Assembly: GCA_948470255.1 (NCBI GenBank)
Contig: CAOKOS010000009.1
Span: forward strand, 1-58,571
Reading direction: 5' to 3'
Source of the DNA: an uncultured Lachnotalea sp.
GTDB taxonomy: Bacteria > Bacillota > Clostridia > Lachnospirales > Lachnospiraceae
DNA length: 58,571 nt
In this document: positions 42,112-51,747 of the stretch, piece by piece
How positions within the stretch are numbered: position 1 is the first letter of the stretch
How the letters are laid out: each line of letters opens with the position of its first letter
Made by a program: the position numbers and the translations under genes
The notes under the pieces: model-generated
Seen by the model: only the letters and a program-made list of their open reading frames with translations
Told to the model about the DNA's origin: nothing
The model's database searches: none

Positions 42112-42134
42112 CCAGGGTGGAGAGATCCACCCTG
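42112..42134 (+). terminator. Stem-loop after rpsO
   Basis: CAGGGTGG-agaga-tCCACCCTG forms a strong stem, followed by TTCTTG instead of a clean T run. It may be a partial terminator, allowing some read-through to pnp. Confidence 0.5.
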
Positions 42135-42187
42135 TTCTTGCCCTGTGGAATCCGGGCGGCAAAAGTCCGGAAGAAACTATTGACACT

Positions 42188-42264
42188 GCGGAAGGTTACT
42201 TCGAGACCACTGAAAAGTACAGTTTTTGGAAAGTGTATTTTTCAGTAGTTTCGATGGCTTCCGC
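42188..42264 (+). promoter_or_regulatory. Long pnp leader duplex, RNase III-like substrate
   Basis: GCGGAAG...TCGAGACCACTGAAAAGTACA (42188-42222) pairs with TGTATTTTTCAGTAGTTTCGA...CTTCCGC (42233-42264), about 28 pairs including G-U, with a loop of about 10 nt. It ends 20 nt before the pnp start. In E. coli a comparable leader stem is cut by RNase III and then used by PNPase to repress its own mRNA; the same logic may apply here. Confidence 0.55.
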
Positions 42265-42284
42265 CCTTAAATAAGGAGAATCTT

Positions 42285-44402
42285 ATGTATAAGAGTTTTT
42301 CGATGGAATTAGCAGGAAGGACTTTGACTGTTGATGTGGGACGTGTTGCAGCCCAGGCCAATGGCGCGGCGTTTATGCATTACGGTGATACAGTGGTGCT
42401 TTCTACCGCGACGGCTTCTGATAAGCCTAGGGAAGGGATTGACTTTTTCCCTTTAAGTGTGGAATTTGAGGAGAAGCTTTACGCGGTGGGGAAAATTCCC
42501 GGAGGTTTCAATAGAAGAGAAGGAAAGGCTTCTGAAAATGCAACTTTGACTGCACGTGTCATTGACCGCCCCATGCGTCCTTTATTTCCTAAAGATTACA
42601 GAAATGATGTGACTTTGAATAATCTGGTCATGTCTGTGGATCCAATGTGCAGCCCTGAGCTGACTGCCATGTTGGGGTCTGCCATTGCGGTTTCTATTTC
42701 TGACATCCCTTTTGACGGCCCGACAGCTGCCACCCAGGTGGGCATGATTGACGGGGAACTGGTCTTTAACCCCACTGCAGCCCAGAAGCAAGTGTCTGAT
42801 CTGGCGCTGACTGTCGCTTCCACCAGGGATAAGGTGATTATGATTGAGGCGGGCGCCAATGAAGTACCGGAAGCAAAGATGATTGAAGCTATTTTTGCCG
42901 CCCACAGCATGAACCAGGAAATTATCAAATTTATTGATACTATTGTGGCGGAATGTGGAAAATCCAAGCATACTTATGAAAGCTGTGAAACTCCTGTCGA
43001 GCTGTGGGAAGACATGACCACTGCGATTTCCGGAGAGGAAATGGAGGCGGCTGTATTTACCGATGTGAAACAGGTACGGGAAGAGAATATTAAAAAGCTG
43101 ACAGAAAAACTGGAGGAGCGCTATGCAGAAGAGCATCCGGATTGGATGCCGCTGATTGGTGAGGCTCTTTATAAATACCAGAAAAAAACAGTGCGTAAGA
43201 TGATTTTAAAAGATCATAAACGTCCTGACGGAAGGGAGATTACCCAAATCCGTCATCTGGCTGCTGAGGTTGACCTTCTTCCGAGAGTGCATGGCTCCGG
43301 CATGTTTACCCGTGGGCAGACCCAGATTTTAAATGCCTGTACGCTGGCGCCCCTTTCCGAACGTCAGAAACTGGACGGCCTCGACGAAAATGAGACTTCT
43401 AAAAGATATATGCACCATTACAATTTCCCTTCCTATTCTGTTGGAGAGACAAGACCCAGCAGAGGGCCGGGACGCCGTGAAATCGGCCATGGGGCGTTGG
43501 CGGAGCGTGCGCTTTTGCCAGTTCTGCCCAGTGAAGAAGAATTCCCCTATGCCATCAGGACGGTGTCAGAGACTTTGGAATCCAACGGCTCCACCTCCCA
43601 GGCCAGTGTGTGCGCTTCTTCTCTGTCTCTGATGGCAGCAGGCGTACCTATTAAAAGCGCTGTTGCCGGTATCTCCTGTGGTCTTGTGACGGGAGATACG
43701 GATGATGATTATATTGTATTGACAGATATCCAGGGGCTGGAGGATTTCTTCGGTGATATGGACTTTAAGGTGGCAGGAACCCACAAAGGAATCACTGCCA
43801 TCCAGATGGATATTAAGATTCACGGGCTGACAAGAGCCATTATTGAGGAAGCCATTGCCAGGACGCGGGAGGCCAGACTGTATATCCTTGATGAAGTTAT
43901 GAAACCGGTGATTGCTGAGCCTCGTCCAGAGGTTGGCCAGTATGCCCCGAAGATTACCCAGATTCAGATTGATCCCACCAAGATCGGCGATGTGGTTGGC
44001 AAGCAGGGAAAAGTGATCAACAGGATCATTGAGGAAACTGGCGTAAAGATCGACATTGAGGACGATGGTTCTGTATCGGTATGCGGCACTGATAAAGGGA
44101 TGATTGAAAGGGCGATCACCATTATTAACCGGATTGTCAATGACGTGGAGCCTGGCGAGATTATCACTGGAAAAGTAGTCCGAATTATGAATTTTGGGGC
44201 TTTTGTGGAATTGGCTCCCAATAAAGACGGATTGGTTCATATTTCCAAATTATCCCAGAAGAGAGTCGGGAAAGTGGAAGATGTGGTAAACATCGGGGAT
44301 GAAGTAACTGTTAAAGTTATGGAGATTGACAGGATGGGACGGATTAACCTGTCAATGAAAGATGTGCCTCAGGAATCTTCTGAGGAACAGAAAGAAAATT
44401 AA
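42285..44402 (+). CDS. pnp: Polyribonucleotide nucleotidyltransferase (PNPase)
   Basis: 705 residues: two RNase PH cores (first with KIPGGFNRREGKAS and DRPMRPLFPK; second with FPSYSVGETRPSRGPGRREIGHG region and the acidic metal site in GDTDDDY), KH domain (about 555-615; IGDVVGKQGKVINRI) and S1 domain (about 620-690). It degrades RNA phosphorolytically 3' to 5'. RBS AAGGAG. Its stop codon directly abuts the convergent stop of the DUF5688 gene. Confidence 0.98.
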   Translation: MYKSFSMELAGRTLTVDVGRVAAQANGAAFMHYGDTVVLSTATASDKPREGIDFFPLSVEFEEKLYAVGKIPGGFNRREGKASENATLTARVIDRPMRPLFPKDYRNDVTLNNLVMSVDPMCSPELTAMLGSAIAVSISDIPFDGPTAATQVGMIDGELVFNPTAAQKQVSDLALTVASTRDKVIMIEAGANEVPEAKMIEAIFAAHSMNQEIIKFIDTIVAECGKSKHTYESCETPVELWEDMTTAISGEEMEAAVFTDVKQVREENIKKLTEKLEERYAEEHPDWMPLIGEALYKYQKKTVRKMILKDHKRPDGREITQIRHLAAEVDLLPRVHGSGMFTRGQTQILNACTLAPLSERQKLDGLDENETSKRYMHHYNFPSYSVGETRPSRGPGRREIGHGALAERALLPVLPSEEEFPYAIRTVSETLESNGSTSQASVCASSLSLMAAGVPIKSAVAGISCGLVTGDTDDDYIVLTDIQGLEDFFGDMDFKVAGTHKGITAIQMDIKIHGLTRAIIEEAIARTREARLYILDEVMKPVIAEPRPEVGQYAPKITQIQIDPTKIGDVVGKQGKVINRIIEETGVKIDIEDDGSVSVCGTDKGMIERAITIINRIVNDVEPGEIITGKVVRIMNFGAFVELAPNKDGLVHISKLSQKRVGKVEDVVNIGDEVTVKVMEIDRMGRINLSMKDVPQESSEEQKEN

Positions 44403-45395
44403 TCAGAGGGGGAGTTTTTTCCCGGTGGATGAAGGAGAATCTGCCGGGAGGAGGCTCCTTTTACATTTCAAAGATTCAGAAAACTGGTTTTCTGGACAAT
44501 ATCCGGTGAAAAGAACGATCTTTAAACAATGTTCAGCCGCCCTGTAAAGGTAGATTTGGTTGGAGAGGATATCCTCAGGAGCAACTTCAGTTTCATTGAT
44601 GTCCCGCACCATTTCCTGAAGGGCTTTTGCGGGAGGGCTTTTTTTGGCCGGGATGAGGAGGACTTCATGGATAGAACTGGGAAGCACATAAAAGTCATCC
44701 TGGATTTCATCGGCAAAGGAAGCCAGAATATCTTCATATAGAAGGCAGGCAGCGCCAAATGCGCGGGTATGGCTGCTTAATACAAAAAGGGTATGGGCAG
44801 CGTAGGAGGGGAAGGATGCTTCTGATTTTATTTCAGGAAAAAGCAACTGCTCCATGGGGAGGATTTCGTATCCCGCCAAGGTACGGGTGTTGGATCTGGC
44901 CAGGGGAAACAGTTCTTCTTTAGTAGTGTTCCAAAGTTCCAGGTGTTTGTTGTGAATCAATGCTGTGGAACTTCCGATGGTTTCATTTTCCAGGGAGAGA
45001 AAAAAGACAATGGCCAGATCAAGAAACGGCAGATGGGGGACATCGGAGAGGAGTTCAAGATTGGAGGACTGGTTTATGAGGCGGAAAAAAATCTTTTTTT
45101 GTATACGCTCAAAATGCTGAAATATGGAGATATCAAATGGTACAGGAATCCGGTGTTTTTCGTAAATGCCCTTGATATCTTCCAGGATGTCTTCCAAAGG
45201 CGCTCCTTTTGAATAGCTGGTATAATAAGAATTAAGATAGATGGAAGGGGCAATGTTTTCGCCAGGATACAAAATCAGCAGACCGTCGAGGCGCCGGCCG
45301 TTATTTTTAAGAACTGGCTGTACGGATATGGAAGCTTCAGGATACTGTTTTTTCATGATGTGGCAGATTTGAGACAGAAATTCAGAATAGTTCAT
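44403..45395 (-). CDS. DUF5688 family protein of unknown function
   Basis: 330 residues from ATG 45395, which has GGAGG 9 nt upstream; longer in-frame starts run back into the tRNA-Arg gene. The pattern (an N-terminal helical part, Y-L-N-Y-Y, a central domain with LPFLDLAIVFFL and MEQLLFP, and a C-terminal LPSSIHEVLLIPA segment) matches DUF5688 proteins common in Lachnospiraceae, often present in several copies per genome. No signal peptide or membrane segment. Function unknown. It is convergent with pnp with no gap. Confidence 0.75.
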   Translation of the reverse strand: MNYSEFLSQICHIMKKQYPEASISVQPVLKNNGRRLDGLLILYPGENIAPSIYLNSYYTSYSKGAPLEDILEDIKGIYEKHRIPVPFDISIFQHFERIQKKIFFRLINQSSNLELLSDVPHLPFLDLAIVFFLSLENETIGSSTALIHNKHLELWNTTKEELFPLARSNTRTLAGYEILPMEQLLFPEIKSEASFPSYAAHTLFVLSSHTRAFGAACLLYEDILASFADEIQDDFYVLPSSIHEVLLIPAKKSPPAKALQEMVRDINETEVAPEDILSNQIYLYRAAEHCLKIVLFTGYCPENQFSESLKCKRSLLPADSPSSTGKKLPL

Positions 45396-45483
45396 AGACA
45401 TACCTCCAGAAGGGTGTGATAGAAAAATTAAAAGATCCATAAATGGGAAAAATCGCCGAACGGCCAACAGAATAAAGAAGGAC

Positions 45484-45556
45484 TGCACCTGAGTGGAATC
45501 GAACCACCGCACGTGGCTCCGGAGGCCACTGCTCTATCCACTGAGCTACAGGTGCA
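45484..45556 (-). tRNA. tRNA-Arg (anticodon CCG)
   Basis: Minus-strand cloverleaf: acceptor TGCACCT / AGGTGCA, D-arm AGCTCAGTGGATAGAGC, anticodon stem GTGGC / GCCAC around CTCCGGA (anticodon CCG, codon CGG) and T-arm TGGTTCGATTCCA. CCA is not encoded. Confidence 0.93.
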
Positions 45557-45576
45557 TGTAAAGTCCAACAAAAGAT

Positions 45577-45605
45577 ATTTTAACTCATTTGTAAAAGAAG
45601 AGCAA
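45577..45605 (-). promoter_or_regulatory. Sigma-A promoter of tRNA-Arg
   Basis: On the minus strand TTGCTC (45605-45600), a 17-nt spacer and TAAAAT (45582-45577), about 21 nt from the tRNA 5' end. Confidence 0.65.
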
Positions 45606-45653
45606 GGGAAAAATGAAAAAATTTTAAAAAATTATGAGGATATTGCTTTTCGA

Positions 45654-45715
45654 TTGCTTTTTTTCATTGTTTTTGCTATTATGTACTTATGCTTAAGACA
45701 GCATAGTGCTGTCTA
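45654..45715 (+). promoter_or_regulatory. Promoter and leader hairpin of the SH3-domain gene
   Basis: TTGCTT (45654-45659), a 17-nt spacer and TATTAT (45677-45682). The short leader has a perfect 8-bp hairpin AGACAGCA-tag-TGCTGTCT (45697-45715), just before the AAAGGAGG ribosome site. Confidence 0.65.
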
Positions 45716-45736
45716 TCAGAAAAGGAGGCTTTTTAA

Positions 45737-47032
45737 ATGGACGAACTGAAATCTAGGCAGGAAAAGCCGGATGTTGATATGAAGAAGGCAGAAGGGGGTT
45801 CTCCTAAAAGGGAAAAACCAAACCGTTCTTTTGACGAGTTTTTGCAACTATATGGAAAGTATATCATTCTGGCGCTGGTTGCCATCCTTGTGGTAATCAC
45901 TGTCATTATTGTTGTGGGGAAATTGAAAAAAGATGATGGGGAGACAAAAACAGAAAGTTCACAGCTTGTAACGCAGAGTGCGGAAACACCGGCGCCGGAA
46001 CTTACCGGGGGCAGTCTGGAGAAGGACACAAACCAGGCAGTCAATGATCTGGTAAATGCTTATTTTACGGCAGTCCAAAACTGTGATGTGGAGGCTTTAT
46101 CAGCTCTTGTGGACTCTGCGGATTCTATTTCTGTAGATCAGCTTCAGGCGGAGAGAGAATTTGTAGAGAGCTATCAGAATATTTCCTGCTATACGTTAAA
46201 CGGCCCGACAGAGGGCAGTTATGTCGTTTATGTGGCATACGATATGAAGTTTCTTAATGTGGAAACTGCTGCCCCTTGTTTGATTCGCCTTTATATCTGC
46301 ACTAACAATGAAGGCGGGTTATATATCTTTAACCAGGAAAATGGCATGGACAGCCAGGTTGTCGCCTATATGGAAGAAATTAACGCGCGGGAGGATATCA
46401 AAGCTTTACTGAATGACGTAGATAACAGGCTGAATGTAGCGATGGCGTCAGATGAAGCCTTAAATGCGCTGGTGAGCAAGCTGAACGGCACGACGCCGGA
46501 GGGTAGTACGCCAGAGACACCGGCGGAGAGTGAAGCGCCCGAAGAAACCAGTGCTGCGGAAACACCGGCAGAAACGCCGGCCGCGGCAGACAACAGTACG
46601 TTTACAGATGTAGATGAAACAGTCTATGCAAAAGAAGGCGTAAATATCAGGAAAGCGCCTGAATCTGATGCGGAAGTAGCCGGGACGATTCAGGCTGGCG
46701 AGTCCATCCACCGGACAGGTTACAATGACAACTGGAGCCGTGTGGAATACGGAGGGGAGACTTGCTACATAGCGGCTGGATTCCTGACTATGACGGAGCC
46801 GGAGGATGATGGCTTTACTGAAACGGACGAACGGGTTTATGCAAAGGAAAGCGTAAGAATCCGTAAGTCACCTGAGGAAAGCGCAGAAGTGGTTGGAACC
46901 CTCCTGGAGGGAGAATCCTTGAAGAGGACCGGTTACAATGATGAGTGGAGCAGAGTGATTTATGAGGGAGAAACCTGCTATATTGGCGCAGGATTCCTGA
47001 CAACGGCGGATCCCTCGGAAGAAGATGACTAA
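45737..47032 (+). CDS. Membrane-anchored protein with two C-terminal bacterial SH3 domains
   Basis: 431 residues. A charged cytoplasmic N terminus (1-37), one membrane segment (about 42-62, ALVAILVVITVIIVV), an extracellular NTF2-like helical/strand region (about 95-240), a Pro/Glu/Thr-rich linker (about 250-285) and two SH3b repeats (about 293-355 and 363-428) sharing RIRKSP/NIRKAP, GTI/GTL, RTGYND and GETCYI-AGFL. SH3b domains commonly bind cell-wall peptides. It probably tethers to or senses peptidoglycan. Strong RBS; monocistronic. Confidence 0.8.
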   Translation: MDELKSRQEKPDVDMKKAEGGSPKREKPNRSFDEFLQLYGKYIILALVAILVVITVIIVVGKLKKDDGETKTESSQLVTQSAETPAPELTGGSLEKDTNQAVNDLVNAYFTAVQNCDVEALSALVDSADSISVDQLQAEREFVESYQNISCYTLNGPTEGSYVVYVAYDMKFLNVETAAPCLIRLYICTNNEGGLYIFNQENGMDSQVVAYMEEINAREDIKALLNDVDNRLNVAMASDEALNALVSKLNGTTPEGSTPETPAESEAPEETSAAETPAETPAAADNSTFTDVDETVYAKEGVNIRKAPESDAEVAGTIQAGESIHRTGYNDNWSRVEYGGETCYIAAGFLTMTEPEDDGFTETDERVYAKESVRIRKSPEESAEVVGTLLEGESLKRTGYNDEWSRVIYEGETCYIGAGFLTTADPSEEDD

Positions 47033-47310
47033 TGTAGTGACTGGCTGATATTTGGGCAACCCCTCTTGTCTGTTTGTCTGCCGTGTTGAATTTTCCAGCC
47101 GCGGCCACCGCTGCACTGTGGGAAATCTGCCTTGCAGATAAACAAATATCCCGCGTGGTTTTATTAAATATCAACAGGCCGGCGCATTAGTGTACTGGCC
47201 AGAGATGAATCTTAAGAAAAATTAAAAAGGGGCTGTTGCAAAATATCAAGTATAGTTTAATTTTGCAACAGCCCCCTTATTATCGACAAGTATGCCAGAA
47301 GGAGAAAACA
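47033..47310 (+). other. Gap before queA with a 47-bp palindrome
   Basis: Bases 47033-47228 show nothing I recognise. GGGGCTGTTGCAAAAT (47229-47244) and its exact reverse complement (47260-47275) enclose a 15-nt loop. On the minus strand the stem is followed by TTTTTAATTTTT, as in an intrinsic terminator; on the plus strand it lies 35 nt before the queA start. The arm resembles IS6-type terminal repeats, so it might be an IS-derived miniature. Confidence 0.5.
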
Positions 47311-48336
47311 ATGAATGTAAAGGATTTTGATTATGAACTGCCAAAAGAGCTGATTGCCCAGGATCCGCTGTCGGATCGAAGCGCTTCAAGGCTGTTGCTG
47401 CTTGACCGGGAGACGGGAAATATCCGTCACAGAGTTTTTAAAGAGATCGTCGGAGAACTACAAAATGGTGACTGCCTGGTTATCAATAATACCAAGGTGA
47501 TTCCAGCCAGGCTTTTTGGGGTGAAAGAGGAAACAGGCGCCGTCATAGAGGCGCTGCTTTTGAAGCGGCAGAAGGATGATATCTGGGAAACCCTGGTAAA
47601 GCCTGGGAAAAAGGCGAAGCCTGGCACGGTGATTTCTTTTGGGGACGGGCTTTTGAAAGGCACTGTTATAGATGTGGTGGAAGATGGAAACCGGCTGATT
47701 CAGTTTTCTTATGAAGGAATTTTTGAAGAAATTCTGGATAAGCTGGGACAGATGCCGTTACCCCCTTATATTACCCACCCTTTGAAGGATAAAAACCGGT
47801 ATCAGACCGTATATGCCAGGTATGACGGTTCGGCGGCGGCTCCCACTGCGGGCCTTCATTTTACAGAAAAGCTTCTGGAAGAGATACGCGCAAAAGGGGT
47901 GGAGATCGTAAACGTCACCCTCCATGTGGGCCTTGGAACGTTTCGGCCGGTTAAGGAGGAAGTGGTGGAAGAACACCATATGCATTCGGAATTTTTCTGT
48001 ATTGAGGAAGAGGAGGCAAAAAAGATTAACCGGGCCAAGGCAGAAAGCCGCCGGGTGATCGCTGTCGGGACCACAAGCTGCAGGACCCTAGAAGCGGCTT
48101 CAGATGAACAGGGATTTGTGACGGCAGGAAGCGGCTGGACAGAGATTTTTATTTATCCAGGTTACCGTTTTAAGTGTATTGACGGCTTGATTACGAATTT
48201 CCATTTGCCCCAGTCGACGCTTCTTATGCTGGTGTCGGCGCTGGCCGGCCGGGAACAGGTTTTGGATGCTTATAAAGAAGCAGTAAAAGAAAGATACAGG
48301 TTTTTCAGTTTTGGAGATGCAATGCTGGTGATATAA
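47311..48336 (+). CDS. queA: S-adenosylmethionine:tRNA ribosyltransferase-isomerase
   Basis: 341 residues from ATG 47311 (AGAAGGAG upstream). Signatures [42 protein letters not shown] and [16 protein letters not shown] are diagnostic. It transfers and rearranges the ribosyl part of AdoMet to form epoxyqueuosine in tRNA. The upstream ATG in the same frame (47236) lies in the palindrome and has no ribosome site. Confidence 0.97.
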   Translation: MNVKDFDYELPKELIAQDPLSDRSASRLLLLDRETGNIRHRVFKEIVGELQNGDCLVINNTKVIPARLFGVKEETGAVIEALLLKRQKDDIWETLVKPGKKAKPGTVISFGDGLLKGTVIDVVEDGNRLIQFSYEGIFEEILDKLGQMPLPPYITHPLKDKNRYQTVYARYDGSAAAPTAGLHFTEKLLEEIRAKGVEIVNVTLHVGLGTFRPVKEEVVEEHHMHSEFFCIEEEEAKKINRAKAESRRVIAVGTTSCRTLEAASDEQGFVTAGSGWTEIFIYPGYRFKCIDGLITNFHLPQSTLLMLVSALAGREQVLDAYKEAVKERYRFFSFGDAMLVI

Positions 48337-48404
48337 ATAAAAATTTTGGGGCAGAGGAAGGAACACAAAAGAGAAGAAGCCTTACAAAAGGAAAGAAGGT
48401 TTTT

Positions 48405-51400
48405 ATGTACATTGCAGATTTGCATATCCATTCCCATTACTCCAGGGCCACCAGCAGGGATTGTACCCCGGAATATCTGGATTTGTGGGCAAGACGCAAG
48501 GGGATTGGCATCGTTGGAAGCGGAGATTTTACCCATCCGGCATGGCGGCAGGAGCTTGAGGAAAAACTGGAGCCGGCCGGAAACGGTTTTTATGTACTGA
48601 AAAAGGAATATCGTATTGAGGATGATACGGCGGCAGGCCATATACAGCCTCATTTTGTTATTACCGGAGAGATCAGTTCCATTTATAAGAAACATGGCCG
48701 GGTCCGAAAGGTACACAGCCTGATTTTGCTGCCAGGACTTGAAGAGGCCAAGCTGGTTTCCGGGAAGCTGGAAACCATCGGAAATATTCATTCTGACGGC
48801 AGGCCCATACTGGGGCTGGACTGCCATGACCTGCTGGAGATCCTCCTGGAGCTGTGCCCAGAAGCAGTCTATGTGCCGGCTCATATCTGGACACCTCATT
48901 TTTCATTGTTTGGGGCATTTTCCGGTTTTGATTCTGTGGAAGAATGTTTTGGCGACTTGTCGCGATATATTTGTGCCATGGAAACAGGGCTTTCTTCTGA
49001 TCCGCCGATGAACTGGAGAGTCTCCGCCATAGACCGTTACCAGCTGATTTCCAATTCAGATGCCCATTCACCGGCAAAATTGGGCAGGGAAGCGAACCTT
49101 TTGGACATCGACTTGTCCTATGAGTCATTGAGGACAGCCATCCAGACAGGGAAAGGCCTGGAAGGGACCATTGAGTTTTTTCCAGAGGAAGGAAAATATC
49201 ACTATGACGGCCACCGGAAATGCGGCATTTGCCTGGCGCCGCCGGAGACAGTCAAGTACGGAGGAGTCTGCCCGGTCTGCGGACGGAAACTGACGATAGG
49301 AGTGTCTCACCGCATTGAACAGCTTTCTGACCGTCCGGAGGGGTATCAGAAGCCGGAGGCGGCAGGGTTTGAAAGTCTTGTCCCGCTGCCGGAACTGATC
49401 GGCGCCTCTTTAGGATGTTCGCCGGCCAGTATCAAGGCGGAGAAAGCCTATCGAGCCATGCTTAGGAAGCTGGGGCCGGAGTTTTCCATCCTTCGGGAGA
49501 TTCCCGTGGAGGAGATACGCGGTATATCAGGAGGGCGGATTGCAGAGGGAATCGGAAAGCTGAGAAAAGGGAAGGTTATATGGAGGCCCGGCTTTGATGG
49601 CGAATACGGGAGCCTTCGTTTGTTTTCTCCAAGTGAGATCGAACAATTAGACGGGCAGATGAGCCTGTTCGGGCAACAGGAGGACGCGCCGGCCGAGGCG
49701 AAGGACTGTGGAAACAAGGAAAAAACAAGCCCTCTCCAGAGGGGAGAGGTTCCTGCACTGCAGGTACAGAATGTGGAGGAAAACAGGAATGTTTTGGGGA
49801 TTTTCCCAGAAGGGACAGTGAAAGCCCGGGGGGAGGATCCCGTCTGGAATGAAAAGCAAAGACAGGCGATAGAGTCTGTTGGACGTGTAACCGTGGTAAA
49901 GGCAGGCCCTGGTACTGGAAAAACGGGAACGCTGGCAGCGCATATCCTTCATTTGCTGGAGACAAGGCGGGTAAGCCCTTCCTGTATCACGGCGGTGACG
50001 TTTACCAATCAGGCTGCCGGAGAGTTGCGGGAACGGATTCAAAAGCAGTTGGGAAAAGGATCGGCAAAAAAGCTGCAGATTGGAAGTTTTCATTCGATTG
50101 CATGGAAGATTCTGAAAGACAGGGGTGTGGACTTTTCCCTTGCAGGGGAGATGGAAACCAGAGAACTTGCTGAAAAAATTAAAAAAGAATACGGGCTGAA
50201 GCAGTCTGTCTCTCAGATTCTTACGCAGATATCCAATGATAAGATAGGGATGGGCGAGGTGGATTCCCCTTTAGGACAGGAGATACTGGAGGCGTATCAA
50301 AACAGCCTACGGGAGTGGAATGTCCTGGATTTTGACGATATCCTGCTGGAAGCGTTGCGGATTGCAGGAGAAAAGGCTGACGAAAAAGAAAAACCTGTTG
50401 ATACCGGAGCATTTACCTATCTTCTAGTGGATGAGTTTCAGGACATTAACCCTTTACAATACAAACTAATCAAGGCGTGGAATAAAGGGGGAAGGGAACT
50501 CTTTGCCATTGGGGATAAAGATCAGGCCATCTACGGGTTCCGGGGAGCCGACGCAGGGTGTTTTAAAAAACTTACGGAGGATTTTCAGGAAGTATGCCAG
50601 ATTGTTTTGGAGGAAAACTACCGCTCAACGCCTCAGATTTTGGAGGTGGCCTCTGAAGTGATCTCAAAAAATCCTGGAGGAAAAAGGGTATTGAATCCAA
50701 ACAGGAAAAAGGGCGCTCTGGTCAGGGCCATAGAAGCAGACAGTGAGAGGGCAGAAGCTATTTTCGTGGCAAAGGAAATCAACCGCCTTGCCGGAGGGAT
50801 AGGGATGTTGGAGGCCCATGAGTTATTTCCCGACAGAGAAGGAAACGCCTGGGGCTTTGAGGACATTGCCATATTGTACCGGACCCACCGTCAAGCCGCG
50901 CTTTTGGAAGAATGTCTTAAAAGAGAAGGAATACCCTATGTGGTGGCAGGAAGGGAGGGGTTTTTACAGGAGGAGACTGTACGGGGGACAATCTGCTTTT
51001 TTAAAGCCCTTCTGCAGCCGGATGACAAATTGGCGGCCTGCACGGCGCTGACCCTGCTTTGGAATCCAGAGATGGAAAGCCGGGCAGCCGGCAGTTATGA
51101 GGCGATGGCGGAAAAATATACACCGCAGCTAAAGAGGAAAAAGCCTCAGAAAATTTTGGAAGAATGGATGAAAGACCTGAATCTGGAAGAGAAAAAGGAA
51201 ATGCAGAAGTTGTATCAGACATCAGTATTCTACCAGAAAATGCCGGAATTTTTGAGGGATTTGGAGATGGGCGCAGAAAGTGACCTGAAACGTTGTGGAG
51301 GAAAACAGTATAAGGCAGGCGCAGTTACATTGACGACGCTCCATGGTTCAAAAGGGCTGGAATTTCCGGTGGTGATGATCTATGGGGTAAGAAAAGGGCT

Positions 51401-51623
51401 GATTCCCTTTGCAGGTGAAAAAGGTTCTTCAGATGAAGAGGAGGAGCGCCGCCTGTTTTACGTGGGACTCACCAGAGCCAGGGAAGCGTTGTTTCTGACA
51501 TCCTCTAAGGAGCCGTCGTCTTTTTTGGAAGAAATCCCTCAGGAATTTGCCGTCAGGGAAAAGGTGCACACAGGCAAAAGAGAAGAATATGGCAGACAAA
51601 TGAGCCTGTTTGAATTTTTATGA
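48405..51623 (+). CDS. EndoQ-like PHP endonuclease fused to a UvrD/Rep-family helicase
   Basis: 1072 residues. Residues 1-410 resemble endonuclease Q: ADLHIHSHYS, GIVGSGDFTHP, NSDAHSPAKLGREANLL, and a zinc ribbon CGICLAPP...CPVCGRKL (about 272-296). EndoQ nicks 5' of deaminated or abasic bases. Residues 490-1050 are an SF1A helicase: Walker A GPGTGKT (501-507), DEFQD box, EENYRSTPQIL, TLHGSKGLEFPVV and FYVGLTRAREAL. A sliding-clamp motif QMSLF occurs in the linker (418-422) and again at the C terminus (1065-1069). The fusion would join lesion nicking to strand unwinding at the replication clamp. ATG 48405 has AAGGTTTTT upstream, a weak site. Confidence 0.85.
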   Translation: MYIADLHIHSHYSRATSRDCTPEYLDLWARRKGIGIVGSGDFTHPAWRQELEEKLEPAGNGFYVLKKEYRIEDDTAAGHIQPHFVITGEISSIYKKHGRVRKVHSLILLPGLEEAKLVSGKLETIGNIHSDGRPILGLDCHDLLEILLELCPEAVYVPAHIWTPHFSLFGAFSGFDSVEECFGDLSRYICAMETGLSSDPPMNWRVSAIDRYQLISNSDAHSPAKLGREANLLDIDLSYESLRTAIQTGKGLEGTIEFFPEEGKYHYDGHRKCGICLAPPETVKYGGVCPVCGRKLTIGVSHRIEQLSDRPEGYQKPEAAGFESLVPLPELIGASLGCSPASIKAEKAYRAMLRKLGPEFSILREIPVEEIRGISGGRIAEGIGKLRKGKVIWRPGFDGEYGSLRLFSPSEIEQLDGQMSLFGQQEDAPAEAKDCGNKEKTSPLQRGEVPALQVQNVEENRNVLGIFPEGTVKARGEDPVWNEKQRQAIESVGRVTVVKAGPGTGKTGTLAAHILHLLETRRVSPSCITAVTFTNQAAGELRERIQKQLGKGSAKKLQIGSFHSIAWKILKDRGVDFSLAGEMETRELAEKIKKEYGLKQSVSQILTQISNDKIGMGEVDSPLGQEILEAYQNSLREWNVLDFDDILLEALRIAGEKADEKEKPVDTGAFTYLLVDEFQDINPLQYKLIKAWNKGGRELFAIGDKDQAIYGFRGADAGCFKKLTEDFQEVCQIVLEENYRSTPQILEVASEVISKNPGGKRVLNPNRKKGALVRAIEADSERAEAIFVAKEINRLAGGIGMLEAHELFPDREGNAWGFEDIAILYRTHRQAALLEECLKREGIPYVVAGREGFLQEETVRGTICFFKALLQPDDKLAACTALTLLWNPEMESRAAGSYEAMAEKYTPQLKRKKPQKILEEWMKDLNLEEKKEMQKLYQTSVFYQKMPEFLRDLEMGAESDLKRCGGKQYKAGAVTLTTLHGSKGLEFPVVMIYGVRKGLIPFAGEKGSSDEEEERRLFYVGLTRAREALFLTSSKEPSSFLEEIPQEFAVREKVHTGKREEYGRQMSLFEFL

Positions 51624-51747
51624 ATATGGGAAACATGACATATAGATGACCTGGTTCTTTGGTACAATAGCAAAAAGACAGGGGGAATTGAAAAGCTTCG
51701 CGTTATCATGGAAAATCCTTGGAAAAGGAAATAGAGGGGAAAATAAG

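Noticed and set aside
42180-42208. A promoter for pnp starting with TTGACA at 42180
   Set aside because: No acceptable -10 occurs 16-18 nt downstream; the bases belong to the long leader duplex.
45513-45749. Small plus-strand coding frame of 78 codons
   Set aside because: It starts inside tRNA-Arg on the opposite strand, covers the promoter of the SH3 gene and has no ribosome site.
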